Source of the DNA: an uncultured Ignavibacteria bacterium
GTDB taxonomy: Bacteria; Bacteroidota; Ignavibacteria; Tepidaquicellales; OLB5
Direction: 5' to 3'
NCBI GenBank assembly: GCA_937873695.1
Contig: CALMYL010000008.1
Location: 62,001 to 126,000, forward strand
DNA: 64,000 bases
The notes under the pieces are model-generated. The model saw only the letters and a list, made by a program, of their open reading frames with translations. It was not told the DNA's origin and searched no databases. Below are positions 46,601 to 53,769 of the stretch, piece after piece (position 1 is the stretch's first letter; each line of letters begins with the position of its first letter). The translations under genes were made by a program, and so were the position numbers.

Positions 46601-46958
46601 GGAATTCACCAAAAGAACTGGAATAGACTGCATAGTATCAATTTCTCACAATGAATTGAAATTCAGGCGTGAACTGGAAAATACTATTTTCAGGATCGTG
46701 CAGGAATCTTTGACCAATGTTGCAAGACACTCCGGGGCAAAGAGATCTAAAGTAGCCTTTTCTATCAGGGGTGAAAGTATTTATCTTACAATAGAAGATA
46801 ACGGCAGGGGTATTACAGAAAGTGAGATCAACAACGCGAAATCTCTTGGGTTAGTTGGAATAAAGGAAAGGGTGTATTCTGTTAAAGGAAGCCTCACCAT
46901 CAGCGGCGTGAAAGATTCAGGTACAACAATTAAAATAATCATACCAACCAAACAATAA
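43626..46958 (+). CDS. membrane-anchored multi-PAS/GAF sensor kinase (NarX-type HisKA_3)
   Basis: An 1110-residue kinase. Two N-terminal membrane helices (about 15-37 and 54-72) bracket a short periplasmic loop. Two PAS domains (about 85-200, 210-330), a GAF domain (about 340-505) and three more PAS domains (about 515-630, 638-760, 768-885) follow. HisKA_3 carries the phosphoacceptor His in SREIHDQLGQEL (about 921), followed by an HATPase domain (VQESLTNVARHSGAKRS, GRGITES). I see only TTG starts (43626 or 43632), because a stop lies just upstream. It overlaps the response regulator by one base (TAATG), giving a classic cognate pair. Confidence 0.9.
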   Translation: MVLKKLKINKSRSSALFVSVIYLIFGTLWIAVSGELVQYFTHGSELGPRFELYKGLLFIFVTSLLLYFTIRRREIQREKLESEVSESEIKWKNIFDSANDPIFILDKNYRIIVANSKASALYGYTLEEFLKLGLKDIHEYEDTGFITGKMNEAAETTGAEFEINHRKKDGTRIPVEISTRAVLRESSMEYIYIVHDLSARKSIEEKLISSESKYRTLVEASHELIWSTDENNFISFVNNASAEIYGLQPEDMIGKKFSDFATKEQLEVDFKSIREAIKKGDGFLQYESRITDSAGKEKYLLTNCLINKDQNGKLTGMFGTSLDITERFESGERVKFHNRVYSLMTNMNQLIVRAKNKEQILNDACRLAVEYGMFRLAWIGIPDEGTRNILPAYQFGDSENYLENICISTDEPEGTRGPIVRAFNDKVYFVSNDVENDPLLVRWKDSTLAKGFRSFATFPIEVKDKVVAVYNIYSEKKNFFGKTETELLLELAEDISFALEYIELEQERQIIEDRYKNIVEKAPIGIYAHLDNVVTYINPEGYKILGADSYKSIVGKNINELIHPDFKEIVDLRLEQIRSGKSAAELEEKFIKTDGGEIEVMVSAIPYFHEGKKGAQVFFRDLTEQKRAQREIIESNERFELITKATNDALWDWDLQTDHVWWNDGFKDLFGYKEEEIGTKISDWEGRIHDDDRKRIVDGMSHAIVSGQEFWFDEYSFLKRDGSYAYVFDRGYILKDADGKPYRMVGSMLDISFRRKMENELKVSEEKWRSLFENSPSIIFTIDRNYRITGINRSFVSVYDSDQIIGMNGFELIHEDEKPAVMEIIERVIAEKKAESFTARSSETDNERFYSVQAIPQVKEEVVEGLTLIATDITDKIIAEDKLKESNQRLHALAAHLQIIREEERTMISREIHDQLGQELTALKMDIAFLSRQIDKIKISGKPDWVELQNGLKSMSDITDQTINSVRRIARELRPDVLDKLGLKDAIEWQAEEFTKRTGIDCIVSISHNELKFRRELENTIFRIVQESLTNVARHSGAKRSKVAFSIRGESIYLTIEDNGRGITESEINNAKSLGLVGIKERVYSVKGSLTISGVKDSGTTIKIIIPTKQ

Positions 46959-47602
46959 TGGAAGAAAAAATAATCAACATTGTTATTGCGGATGATCATG
47001 CGTTTTTAAGAGAAGGAATAAAAAAGACCATCCAGGATGAGATAGATATGAAGATCATAGGTGAAGCTTCAAACGCAATTGATGCAATTGCGATCATTAA
47101 AGAGCTTGACCCCGATGTAGTGATAATGGATATTTCAATGCCCGGAAAAAGCGGACTTGAAGTGCTGAAGGACCTGAAAGCCATGAAGAAAAAATACCGT
47201 GTATTGATCTTAAGCATGCACCCTGAAGACCGTTTTGCAATTAGAGCTCTTAAAGCGGGCGCCGCAGGGTACCTGACAAAAGAAAGCGCGCCGGATGAAC
47301 TGGTAAAAGCCATAAGGACGGTCCTGACCGGCAGAAAATACGTGAGTAAAGCACTAGCAGAAAAACTGGTTGATATTCTTTCTGATGACATGGATAAGCA
47401 GCCTCATGAGCTTCTTTCTGATCGTGAATACGAAGTTTTCATCAAGATCGCTTCAGGTAAAAAGGCAGTGGAAATTGCTGCTGAAATTTCCATAAGCGTT
47501 CATACTGTAAATACCTACAGGGCAAGAATACTTGAAAAACTTAACATGAATTCTAATGTTGAACTTACTCAATATGCCATGCACAATAATTTAATTGATT
47601 AA
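46958..47602 (+). CDS. NarL/FixJ-type response regulator
   Basis: A 214-residue DNA-binding response regulator. Its receiver domain has acidic residues in IADDHAFLREG, phosphoacceptor Asp in DVVIMDISMPGKSGLEVL and Lys in YLTKESAPDEL. The C-terminal LuxR-type helix-turn-helix (about 150-210) has LLSDREYEVFIKIASGKKAVEIA and ISVHTVNTYRARILEKLNM. Its start shares one base with the kinase stop, so the two are coupled partners. The regulon cannot be read. Confidence 0.95.
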   Translation: MEEKIINIVIADDHAFLREGIKKTIQDEIDMKIIGEASNAIDAIAIIKELDPDVVIMDISMPGKSGLEVLKDLKAMKKKYRVLILSMHPEDRFAIRALKAGAAGYLTKESAPDELVKAIRTVLTGRKYVSKALAEKLVDILSDDMDKQPHELLSDREYEVFIKIASGKKAVEIAAEISISVHTVNTYRARILEKLNMNSNVELTQYAMHNNLID

Positions 47603-47691
47603 CAAACATATACTTAAATCTTACTTTTGTAACACATTTAACTACAGGCAATTCATACTTTCTGCTCTTACCAAATTCCCGGATTTAACGA

Positions 47692-47699
47692 TATATTTG
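47692..47699 (+). promoter_or_regulatory. TAnnTTTG (-7-like) box
   Basis: TATATTTG, 21 nt before the ATG of the single-domain response regulator at 47721. Confidence 0.45.
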
Positions 47700-47720
47700 C
47701 AGTAAGAAATTTATAATTAA

Positions 47721-48134
47721 ATGCCTTACAACATGCTAATTGTCGAAGATTCTGATCTGGTTGTTCAAAAACTGACTAAACTGCTGGAACCTCTTGAGAA
47801 TATCAGGATAGTAGGACGCGCCTCAGACGGATATACAGCTGTAAAGCTGATAAAAGAAATGCATCCGGATTATGTTATTCTGGATATTTCTCTGAAATAC
47901 GGCCATGGTATAAAGGTTCTGGAAGAAATATCTCATTTCGAACATAAGCCTTATGTTATTGTACTTTCCAATCTCAATTACCAATACTACAGAGATAAAT
48001 GCAGGAAACTTGGTGCTATGCATTTTTTCGATAAAGCCATGGAATTTGAGAAGGTTTACGATGTGTTAAATGAAAGAACAAAACAAAGATCAAAAGAAAC
48101 TACCAAAAGCAAAGCTGATGCAGCAGGCTCTTAA
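47721..48134 (+). CDS. single-domain (CheY-like) response regulator
   Basis: A 137-residue stand-alone receiver with no output domain. It has acidic residues in LIVEDSDLV, phosphoacceptor Asp in YVILDISLKYGHG, Ser in IVLSNLNYQ (the Thr/Ser switch) and Lys in FFDKAMEF. The basic Lys/Thr tail overlaps the next kinase's coding start by up to 65 nt. It probably relays phosphate to or from the following kinase. Confidence 0.88.
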   Translation: MPYNMLIVEDSDLVVQKLTKLLEPLENIRIVGRASDGYTAVKLIKEMHPDYVILDISLKYGHGIKVLEEISHFEHKPYVIVLSNLNYQYYRDKCRKLGAMHFFDKAMEFEKVYDVLNERTKQRSKETTKSKADAAGS

Positions 48135-49650
48135 AAATAAAATATATATTCCGCACAATTATGCTGAACCGGAAGATCTTCAGCCGGGGCCGGTTATTAA
48201 CAATAAAATACAGTATGAAAATACAGCAAGCAAACTGAGTATCTTGAATGTTAACAGCAGCCCGATAACTGATGACGTTCTGAAATCTCTGCTTAATCTT
48301 TCCACAGATATAATCACTGTTCTTACCGATCAGGGGATTATTTTATATGAAAGCTATTCAATTGAGACACTGCTTGGCTTTAAACAGGATGAATTGGTTG
48401 GGCATTGTGCTTTTGATTTTGTGCATAAAGATGATCGGAACCGCGTGATAGAAGATTTTATGCGGGGCATGAATTCTCCCGGCAAGTCAATTATAAGCGC
48501 ATTCCGGTTCAGAAAAGCAGATGGGGGATATATCTTTCTTGAGTCTTCCGGTTCAAAGTACGAAACCGAGTATAGTAATAATGTCGTTATAATATCCCGG
48601 GATATGACACCGAGAATTGAATCAGAGAGAAACATAAAGAGATTGACTGCAGCAGTTGAACAGTCTTCAAATACAATAGTTATTACAGATATAGACGGTA
48701 AAATAGAATACGTTAACAAGAAATTTGCAGATCTTACCGGATACACTAAGGAAGAAGCTCTGGGCGGTAACCCGGGTTTGCTGAGTTCCGGAAATACATC
48801 GAATGAAACATACCGGGATCTTTGGACTACAATACTGACCGGAAAGGTCTGGCAGGGTGAAATTAAGAACAGGAAGAAATCAGGTGAAGAGTACTGGGAG
48901 CGCATAAAGATAACCCCGGTTGTGGATGAAAATGACCTGATCACTAATTTTATTGCTATCAAAGATGATATAACTCAGGAAAAGATCTTTTCCAACAAAC
49001 TTCAGCAAAGCCTGGAAGAAAAGGAGATAATGCTGAAGGAAATTCACCACAGAGTGAAAAATAACCTGCAGATAGTAATCAGTCTGCTCAACCTTCAGGC
49101 AGCATCTGTTGAGGACAGAAAGCTCAGATCACAACTTACGATCAGCCAGAACAGGGTTAGATCAATGGCGCTGATACATCAGCATTTATATCGTTCCACG
49201 GATCTTGCAAAAATAAATATGCAGGAATATCTTCTGGGACTATCCAGCCAGCTGCTTGCCAGTTACGATGAAAAAAGAGACAATGTCAATTTTTCTGTAA
49301 ATGCCGAAGACATTGATTTTACGATTGAAACGGCAGTACCATTCGGGCTATTGGTTAATGAAATTGTAACCAATTCGCTGAAGCACGGTTTCCCGGGCGG
49401 CAGAAAAGGGAAAATTGGTATTACACTTAAGAAAACTGGCGAAAACGATTACGAACTCTTTTATATGGATGATGGAATTGGTATTCCAATGAATATTGTG
49501 AACGGCCATGTTGTCAGTTTTGGAATGCATCTTATTGAAATGCTTGTTAGCCAGCTTGAAGGCAAAATTGAACTTTTACCTTCAGAAGGAACAAAATATA
49601 AAATTAATTTCCGGGGAAGTAATTATCAGACAAGATTTCATTACTCCTAA
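48070..49650 (+). CDS. soluble PAS-PAS sensor kinase (HisKA_2 type)
   Basis: A 526-residue kinase. A basic N-tail precedes two PAS domains (about 78-190 and 195-312; the second has NTIVITDIDGKIEYVNKKFADLTGY). HisKA_2 with His in LKEIHHRVKNNLQIV (about 325) and an HATPase domain (NEIVTNSLKHGFPGG) follow. It closely resembles the C-terminal half of the hybrid kinase at 38925. The start is uncertain: the ATG at 48070 overlaps the regulator by 65 nt, and an ATG at 48118 would overlap by 17. There are no membrane helices. Confidence 0.88.
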   Translation: MKEQNKDQKKLPKAKLMQQALKNKIYIPHNYAEPEDLQPGPVINNKIQYENTASKLSILNVNSSPITDDVLKSLLNLSTDIITVLTDQGIILYESYSIETLLGFKQDELVGHCAFDFVHKDDRNRVIEDFMRGMNSPGKSIISAFRFRKADGGYIFLESSGSKYETEYSNNVVIISRDMTPRIESERNIKRLTAAVEQSSNTIVITDIDGKIEYVNKKFADLTGYTKEEALGGNPGLLSSGNTSNETYRDLWTTILTGKVWQGEIKNRKKSGEEYWERIKITPVVDENDLITNFIAIKDDITQEKIFSNKLQQSLEEKEIMLKEIHHRVKNNLQIVISLLNLQAASVEDRKLRSQLTISQNRVRSMALIHQHLYRSTDLAKINMQEYLLGLSSQLLASYDEKRDNVNFSVNAEDIDFTIETAVPFGLLVNEIVTNSLKHGFPGGRKGKIGITLKKTGENDYELFYMDDGIGIPMNIVNGHVVSFGMHLIEMLVSQLEGKIELLPSEGTKYKINFRGSNYQTRFHYS

Positions 49651-49761
49651 TTAATTGTCCCCACATTTAATAATGCAGTACATATATAGCTTTTTAACCT
49701 TTGCGAAGATATGTTTGATGTTGTTTCCCGGAAATTCTTTTAACTTTTATGAATATTAATT

Positions 49762-49992
49762 ATGAAAAACACATCATTTCTGGAAGAACTGGAAAAACGC
49801 CTGAGCGATCTTGAAAAAGAGATAAACAAGACGGTAACAGAGCGGAACAGAAAAGACCTGGTTATGGAGAATTTACTCCATAATTTCGATGAAGCTATGG
49901 ATAGCTCTTCAGGATCAGCGGGAAATGAGCATAATGCCGGAGTCGGGTCATCTGACTTATATGAAAAAAACCTGAGGTTTTTGGATTTCTAG
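49762..49992 (+). CDS. small coiled-coil protein, unknown
   Basis: A 76-residue soluble protein. Residues about 5-45 have a clear heptad pattern (FLEELEKRLSDLEKEINK, then further charged/hydrophobic repeats) and should form a coiled coil. The rest is Ser/Gly/Asn-rich and probably disordered, ending YEKNLRFLDF. It lies between the kinase and an AraC gene. No family recognised. Confidence 0.55.
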   Translation: MKNTSFLEELEKRLSDLEKEINKTVTERNRKDLVMENLLHNFDEAMDSSSGSAGNEHNAGVGSSDLYEKNLRFLDF

Positions 49993-50046
49993 GAGAGCAA
50001 TTTTCATTACATTTCTTTTAAGTACCCTGTTAACTAAATTTGGCAT

Positions 50047-50862
50047 ATGTCAGAATCGGTTAAGAACACGGGATACAAATATAAAGAATACGCACCTCCC
50101 GCCGAATTCCTGAATGCTATAGAAAAGTTCTGGGTTTTTGAATCAGCTTCTTTTACAGGCAGCAAAACCCATTTTCATTTATTATCCGATTATACGACTT
50201 CACTGATCTTTACTTTTCCTCAGTCAAAGGAAAGAAATGAGATCTTTGTTTCAGGACCAAATCTATCGAATTGTCCATTCAGGAACTTACCTTATCTTAT
50301 AACTATCGGTGCCCGTTTTCATCCCTCGGTTTTTCAAAAAATATTTCCCATTGCAGCAATTGCGGCAAAAAATAAAGCTGTAAAACTGCAAAGTTTCTTT
50401 ACATCACCTAAGATAAAACAATTGAAAATTTCATTAGGGAATGTAAAGAGCACTGCTCAAAAGTTGTCTGTTATTTCCGGATTTCTGAAAGGAGAGCTGC
50501 ATGGTTTTACTTTACCGGCAGATCCGGTTTCTTCAGTCATTGAAAAAATAACAAATAGTGATGGATCATTGAAGCTTGAGCAGGAATACTCCAATTTACC
50601 GATAAGCCCCAGACAATTTCAGAGGAATTTTGCAAAGGCAACCGGCCTTACACCAAAGGAATTTTGCCGTTTGGTAAGATTTCACACCGTGACCAGAAAA
50701 CTCGTAAAGAATAACTTCAGGCATTTTGATACACTGATTGAATCGGGTTATTATGACCAATCACACTATTACAGGGAATTCAGAGAGTTTCTTGGGATGC
50801 TGCCATCCGGGTTTGAAAGCAGGCAGAAGTTGATCGATCATAAATACCTGGTAGCAGAATGA
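50047..50862 (+). CDS. AraC family transcriptional regulator
   Basis: A 271-residue regulator. The N-terminal approximately 150 residues resemble the DUF6597-type ligand domain (YAPPAEFLNAIEKFWVFE and a conserved TIGARFHPSVF). The C-terminal domain has the AraC double helix-turn-helix, with ISPRQFQRNFAKATGLTPKEFCR and ESGYYDQSHYYREFREFLGMLPSGF. A neighbouring secreted protease-like gene on the same strand is a possible target. Confidence 0.85.
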   Translation: MSESVKNTGYKYKEYAPPAEFLNAIEKFWVFESASFTGSKTHFHLLSDYTTSLIFTFPQSKERNEIFVSGPNLSNCPFRNLPYLITIGARFHPSVFQKIFPIAAIAAKNKAVKLQSFFTSPKIKQLKISLGNVKSTAQKLSVISGFLKGELHGFTLPADPVSSVIEKITNSDGSLKLEQEYSNLPISPRQFQRNFAKATGLTPKEFCRLVRFHTVTRKLVKNNFRHFDTLIESGYYDQSHYYREFREFLGMLPSGFESRQKLIDHKYLVAE

Positions 50863-50910
50863 GCGCGGTCATATGTCGCTTTTTTACAATACATTTCTCT
50901 TACAATAAAT

Positions 50911-50918
50911 TAATTTTG
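50911..50918 (+). promoter_or_regulatory. TAnnTTTG (-7-like) box
   Basis: TAATTTTG, 18 nt before the ATG at 50937. It supports that start over the upstream frame start at 50859, which overlaps the AraC gene. Confidence 0.45.
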
Positions 50919-50936
50919 TGTATAAATAATAACAAT

Positions 50937-52241
50937 ATGAAACTGACAATTTTCCTGATATTAGTACTGGCAGCCGGCACTTGGGCAGAAACTATTTCAA
51001 CAGGACAAGGCTGCCGAGAGAGGCTATCTGCAAGTAATGGTTTTACTGATTTGCTGGTATTGCTCGAAAATAAAGATCTTTTCAGGTTCTGTGAAAATTT
51101 TGATAACACGGTGCTGAATGATTGGGAAAGATCATACATTAATGCGCTGATACTCAATCTGAGACATAAAAACTATGAGTCTAACAAGACGATTTCAGAA
51201 GTCATTGAAAAGTACGGAAGTGAACTTCACGATTCCCTCAAAATGCAGCTTTATGAAACGAGAATGAAAAACTCTGTGAATTTGTTTGATTATAAAGATG
51301 CTTTATACTGCACTGAGTATATTTTGAAGAATTATGCCTCACTGCTTGATTCTGCTGAGGATGAAGATATGAGGAACTCTATGGTAATTTGGAAGGCTGC
51401 AGAGAATATTCAAAAGCAGAGCATTGTAATTGCCGGGGATTCAAAGATCCCGCTAAAAAAAGATCTGGCCGGACTTATCAATATCCCTGTAAAGTGCGGA
51501 GGCGATAATGAAGATTTCATTTTTGATACAGGCGCTAATTTTTCTGTGGTTAATGAAACATATGCAAAGAAGATGAAGCTAATAATGCTTGAGGGAAGTA
51601 TTGAAGTAGGTTCAGTTACAGGTAAAAAGGTCAAATCAAAGCTTGCCTGTGCAGAATTGCTTGAAATAGGAGGTATGAAATTAAGCAATGTGCTGTTCCT
51701 GGTTCTGCCGGATGAATCGTTAAGCTTTGCAGGAGGACTATACGCAATAAACGGGATAATCGGATTTCCGGTAATCAAAGAAATGAAAGAAATTCATATC
51801 AGGAGAGAGGAAGTATTCATACCAAAAGAAAAAACATCCGGCACACTTTCAAATATGCTGATAGACGGTTTTATTCCATCAATAGAAATCATTGATGGAA
51901 ATGATTCACTCGCATTTACATTTGATACAGGTGCCAAAGCTACAATGCTTTATTCATCGTATTACCGGCGCAACAAAACAAACATTGAAAGTAAGTATGA
52001 GATAGAGGAAATAGAGTTCGGCGGGGCAGGTGGTACAATTAAGGTTAAGGGGTTCAGACTTGACAATATTGTTTTTAAAATAGGAAATTCAAAGCTTAAG
52101 CTTGATGACGTAAGAGTTATTGCTGAAAATATCAAAGATCATGATAAGGGATATTTTGGTAATCTCGGTCAGGATTATATGGGCGAATTCAATGAAATGA
52201 TACTAAATTTTGAAGATATGTACGTGGATTTTAAAAAGTAG
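50937..52241 (+). CDS. secreted double retropepsin-like aspartic protease
   Basis: A 434-residue protein. Starting at 50937 it opens with a clear signal peptide (MKLTIFLILVLAAGTWA). A helical region (about 30-175, TPR-like) precedes two retropepsin-like half-domains. The active-site motif FDTGANFSVVN is at about 196-206 and FDTGAKATMLY at about 328-338. Each single domain normally has to dimerise, so two on one chain could form an intramolecular active site. It probably cleaves or binds peptides in the periplasm; the substrate is unknown. Confidence 0.75.
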   Translation: MKLTIFLILVLAAGTWAETISTGQGCRERLSASNGFTDLLVLLENKDLFRFCENFDNTVLNDWERSYINALILNLRHKNYESNKTISEVIEKYGSELHDSLKMQLYETRMKNSVNLFDYKDALYCTEYILKNYASLLDSAEDEDMRNSMVIWKAAENIQKQSIVIAGDSKIPLKKDLAGLINIPVKCGGDNEDFIFDTGANFSVVNETYAKKMKLIMLEGSIEVGSVTGKKVKSKLACAELLEIGGMKLSNVLFLVLPDESLSFAGGLYAINGIIGFPVIKEMKEIHIRREEVFIPKEKTSGTLSNMLIDGFIPSIEIIDGNDSLAFTFDTGAKATMLYSSYYRRNKTNIESKYEIEEIEFGGAGGTIKVKGFRLDNIVFKIGNSKLKLDDVRVIAENIKDHDKGYFGNLGQDYMGEFNEMILNFEDMYVDFKK

Positions 52242-52394
52242 GGTGAAGCTACATGGTGTCAGGTTTTAATCATTTCACCATGTCCACTTAACTCCGTGAA
52301 AATCATACCAATTGTTAAGAACAAAGTAATTTATAAATCTACATTACATTGAGGCATAAAAACAAGGGACTGATGCCTCTTGTTTTATTTCTAT

Positions 52395-52516
52395 GGAGAG
52401 GGAGGGATTCCTCCGAAGGTCCAAGGACTCTTCGAGAGTCCCTTTGGGAGAACCCTCGATAGAGGTTAACCTCCTATTACGTTTTAGTCCGCCAACTGGC
52501 GGATTGATTTGAGCCA
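52395..52516 (-). pseudogene. truncated tRNA-Ser-like copy 1 with hairpin insertions
   Basis: Matches tRNA-Ser from the 3' acceptor strand through the T-arm, variable arm and anticodon 3' stem, then lacks the D-arm left side and 5' acceptor. The T-loop is replaced by a nested palindrome (GGACTC-TTC-GAGAGTCC within 52419-52450). The anticodon loop region holds TCCGCC-AACT-GGCGGA. It cannot fold as a tRNA. Confidence 0.8.
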
Positions 52517-52520
52517 AAAA

Positions 52521-52546
52521 AAGCAAGTATTTGCATACTTGCTTTA
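52521..52546. terminator. hairpin after truncated tRNA copy 2
   Basis: AAAGCAAGTA / TACTTGCTTT stem with TTTGCA loop. On the - strand it is followed by T residues. It is a copy of the tRNA-Ser terminator at 52654-52679. Confidence 0.75.
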
Positions 52547-52556
52547 AAATACTTGC

Positions 52557-52648
52557 GGAGAGGGAGGTCCCTTCGGGAGAACCCTCGTGGTATGGGTTGA
52601 CCCCCTATGACGGTTTAGTCCGCCCACTGGCGGATTGGATTGAGCCAA
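52557..52648 (-). pseudogene. truncated tRNA-Ser-like copy 2 with hairpin insertions
   Basis: The same 3' two-thirds of tRNA-Ser as copy 1 with fewer changes. The T-loop carries TCCC-TTC-GGGA, and the anticodon stem-loop 5' side is replaced by TCCGCC-CACT-GGCGGA. The 5' acceptor and D-arm start are missing. The intergenic hairpin is repeated behind it. Confidence 0.8.
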
Positions 52649-52680
52649 TAAAAAAGCAAGTATCTGCATACTTGCTTTAA
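52649..52680 (-). terminator. intrinsic terminator of tRNA-Ser
   Basis: AAAGCAAGTA / TACTTGCTTT hairpin followed on the - strand by six T residues, about 10 nt after the tRNA 3' end. Confidence 0.85.
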
Positions 52681-52689
52681 AATACTTGC

Positions 52690-52779
52690 GGAGAGGGAGG
52701 GATTCGAACCCTCGATAGAGGTTGACCCCCTATGACGGTTTAGCAAACCGTTGGTTTGAGCCACTCACCCACCTCTCCG
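52690..52779 (-). tRNA. tRNA-Ser (GCU)
   Basis: A full class II tRNA of 90 nt: acceptor GGAGAGG / CCTCTCC, discriminator G, anticodon stem ACGGT / ACCGT with loop TTGCTAA (anticodon GCT; forward bases 52743-52745), a long variable arm and T-loop TTCGAAT. CCA is not encoded. Two truncated copies follow it in the direction of transcription. Confidence 0.95.
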
Positions 52780-52872
52780 GTCAATGATTTAGCTCAAAGT
52801 TGACAAAATTAATCATTTTCTAAGAATTATAAAAGAACGTTTTTTTACCCTAATTTCGCTAAGAAAACAGAC

Positions 52873-53769
52873 TCAAAACTTATAATTCAATATTTTGTAT
52901 ATAAGTTTAGCCGTCATAAAGTCCGGGAATGCGTAATCCTTCTGAGGAGCTAACTCAACCACATCAAAGCCAACCAGGTTTCTTTCTTCGCAAACTTTCC
53001 ACAGCAGGCGCATGGTTTCATCCCAGTAAAACCCGTTCGGCTCAGGGGTGCCAGTTGAGGGCATTATTGAAGGATCAAAGTAATCGACATCAAAAGTAAT
53101 ATACACGTTATTTTTAAGTGTGCTGACGATCTTTTCGATAAGCGTACCATCAAAGCCTTCATTGCGTATTTGGTGAGCATAAAAGGTATTAATACCTTTA
53201 TTTTTAATGAACTCAAATTCTTCTTTACATTGTGCCCTTATACCAACCTGTGTGATATCAGACGAAAATTCTGCAACCCTTGCGGCAAATGATGCATGTG
53301 AGTACTTAGAACCTTCGTACTCTTCGCGTAAGTCTGAATGAGCGTCAAAATGAAGGATTGATAGCTCGGGGTAATTATCAAAATGCGCCTGTATAGGCGC
53401 GGTACTTATGGAATGCTCACCGCCAAGTGTAATTACAAATTTTCCGTTCTTTATATGTTCATTCACATTCCCGTATATAAGCTCCAGCGCTTTTTTACCC
53501 CTAAGCTTACCGAATTTCATAGGTTCAATTGCGGCAATGCCGATATCAAAACAAACTTCCTTTTCGGTTTCCTCATCAAAAAACTCCACGTAATGCGATG
53601 CTTCAAGTATCGCACCCGGACCTTTCGCTGTACCCTTACCATAAGAAGTGGTCTTCTCATACGGTGCAGAAAGTATCACTACTTTGGAATTTTCGTAAGA
53701 TGAATACTCTTTTTCAATTGCAAGAAAATTCTTTTTTAAAGGTAATGTTCTGTATTTATTCTTTGACAT
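52873..53769 (-). CDS. speB: agmatinase-type ureohydrolase
   Basis: A 298-residue member of the arginase/agmatinase family; agmatinase would give putrescine plus urea. Binuclear manganese ligands are visible in order: GGEHSIS (His), HFDAHSDLR (Asp, His, Asp) and FDVDYFDPSIMP (two Asp), then a substrate-side GTPEPNG loop and DVVEL. Agmatinase is the commonest assignment for this length and motif set, but other guanidino substrates are possible. It starts one base inside the dnaX stop. Confidence 0.82.
   Translation of the reverse strand: MSKNKYRTLPLKKNFLAIEKEYSSYENSKVVILSAPYEKTTSYGKGTAKGPGAILEASHYVEFFDEETEKEVCFDIGIAAIEPMKFGKLRGKKALELIYGNVNEHIKNGKFVITLGGEHSISTAPIQAHFDNYPELSILHFDAHSDLREEYEGSKYSHASFAARVAEFSSDITQVGIRAQCKEEFEFIKNKGINTFYAHQIRNEGFDGTLIEKIVSTLKNNVYITFDVDYFDPSIMPSTGTPEPNGFYWDETMRLLWKVCEERNLVGFDVVELAPQKDYAFPDFMTAKLIYKILNYKF

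Noticed and set aside
52242-52394. Gap between the retropepsin-like gene and the tRNA array, checked for a small RNA or terminator
   Set aside because: No stable hairpin with a T-run, gene or repeat could be seen.
52344-52526. 60-codon - strand frame in the tRNA-Ser array
   Set aside because: It translates the truncated tRNA copy and its palindromes; RNA-derived sequence, not a protein gene.
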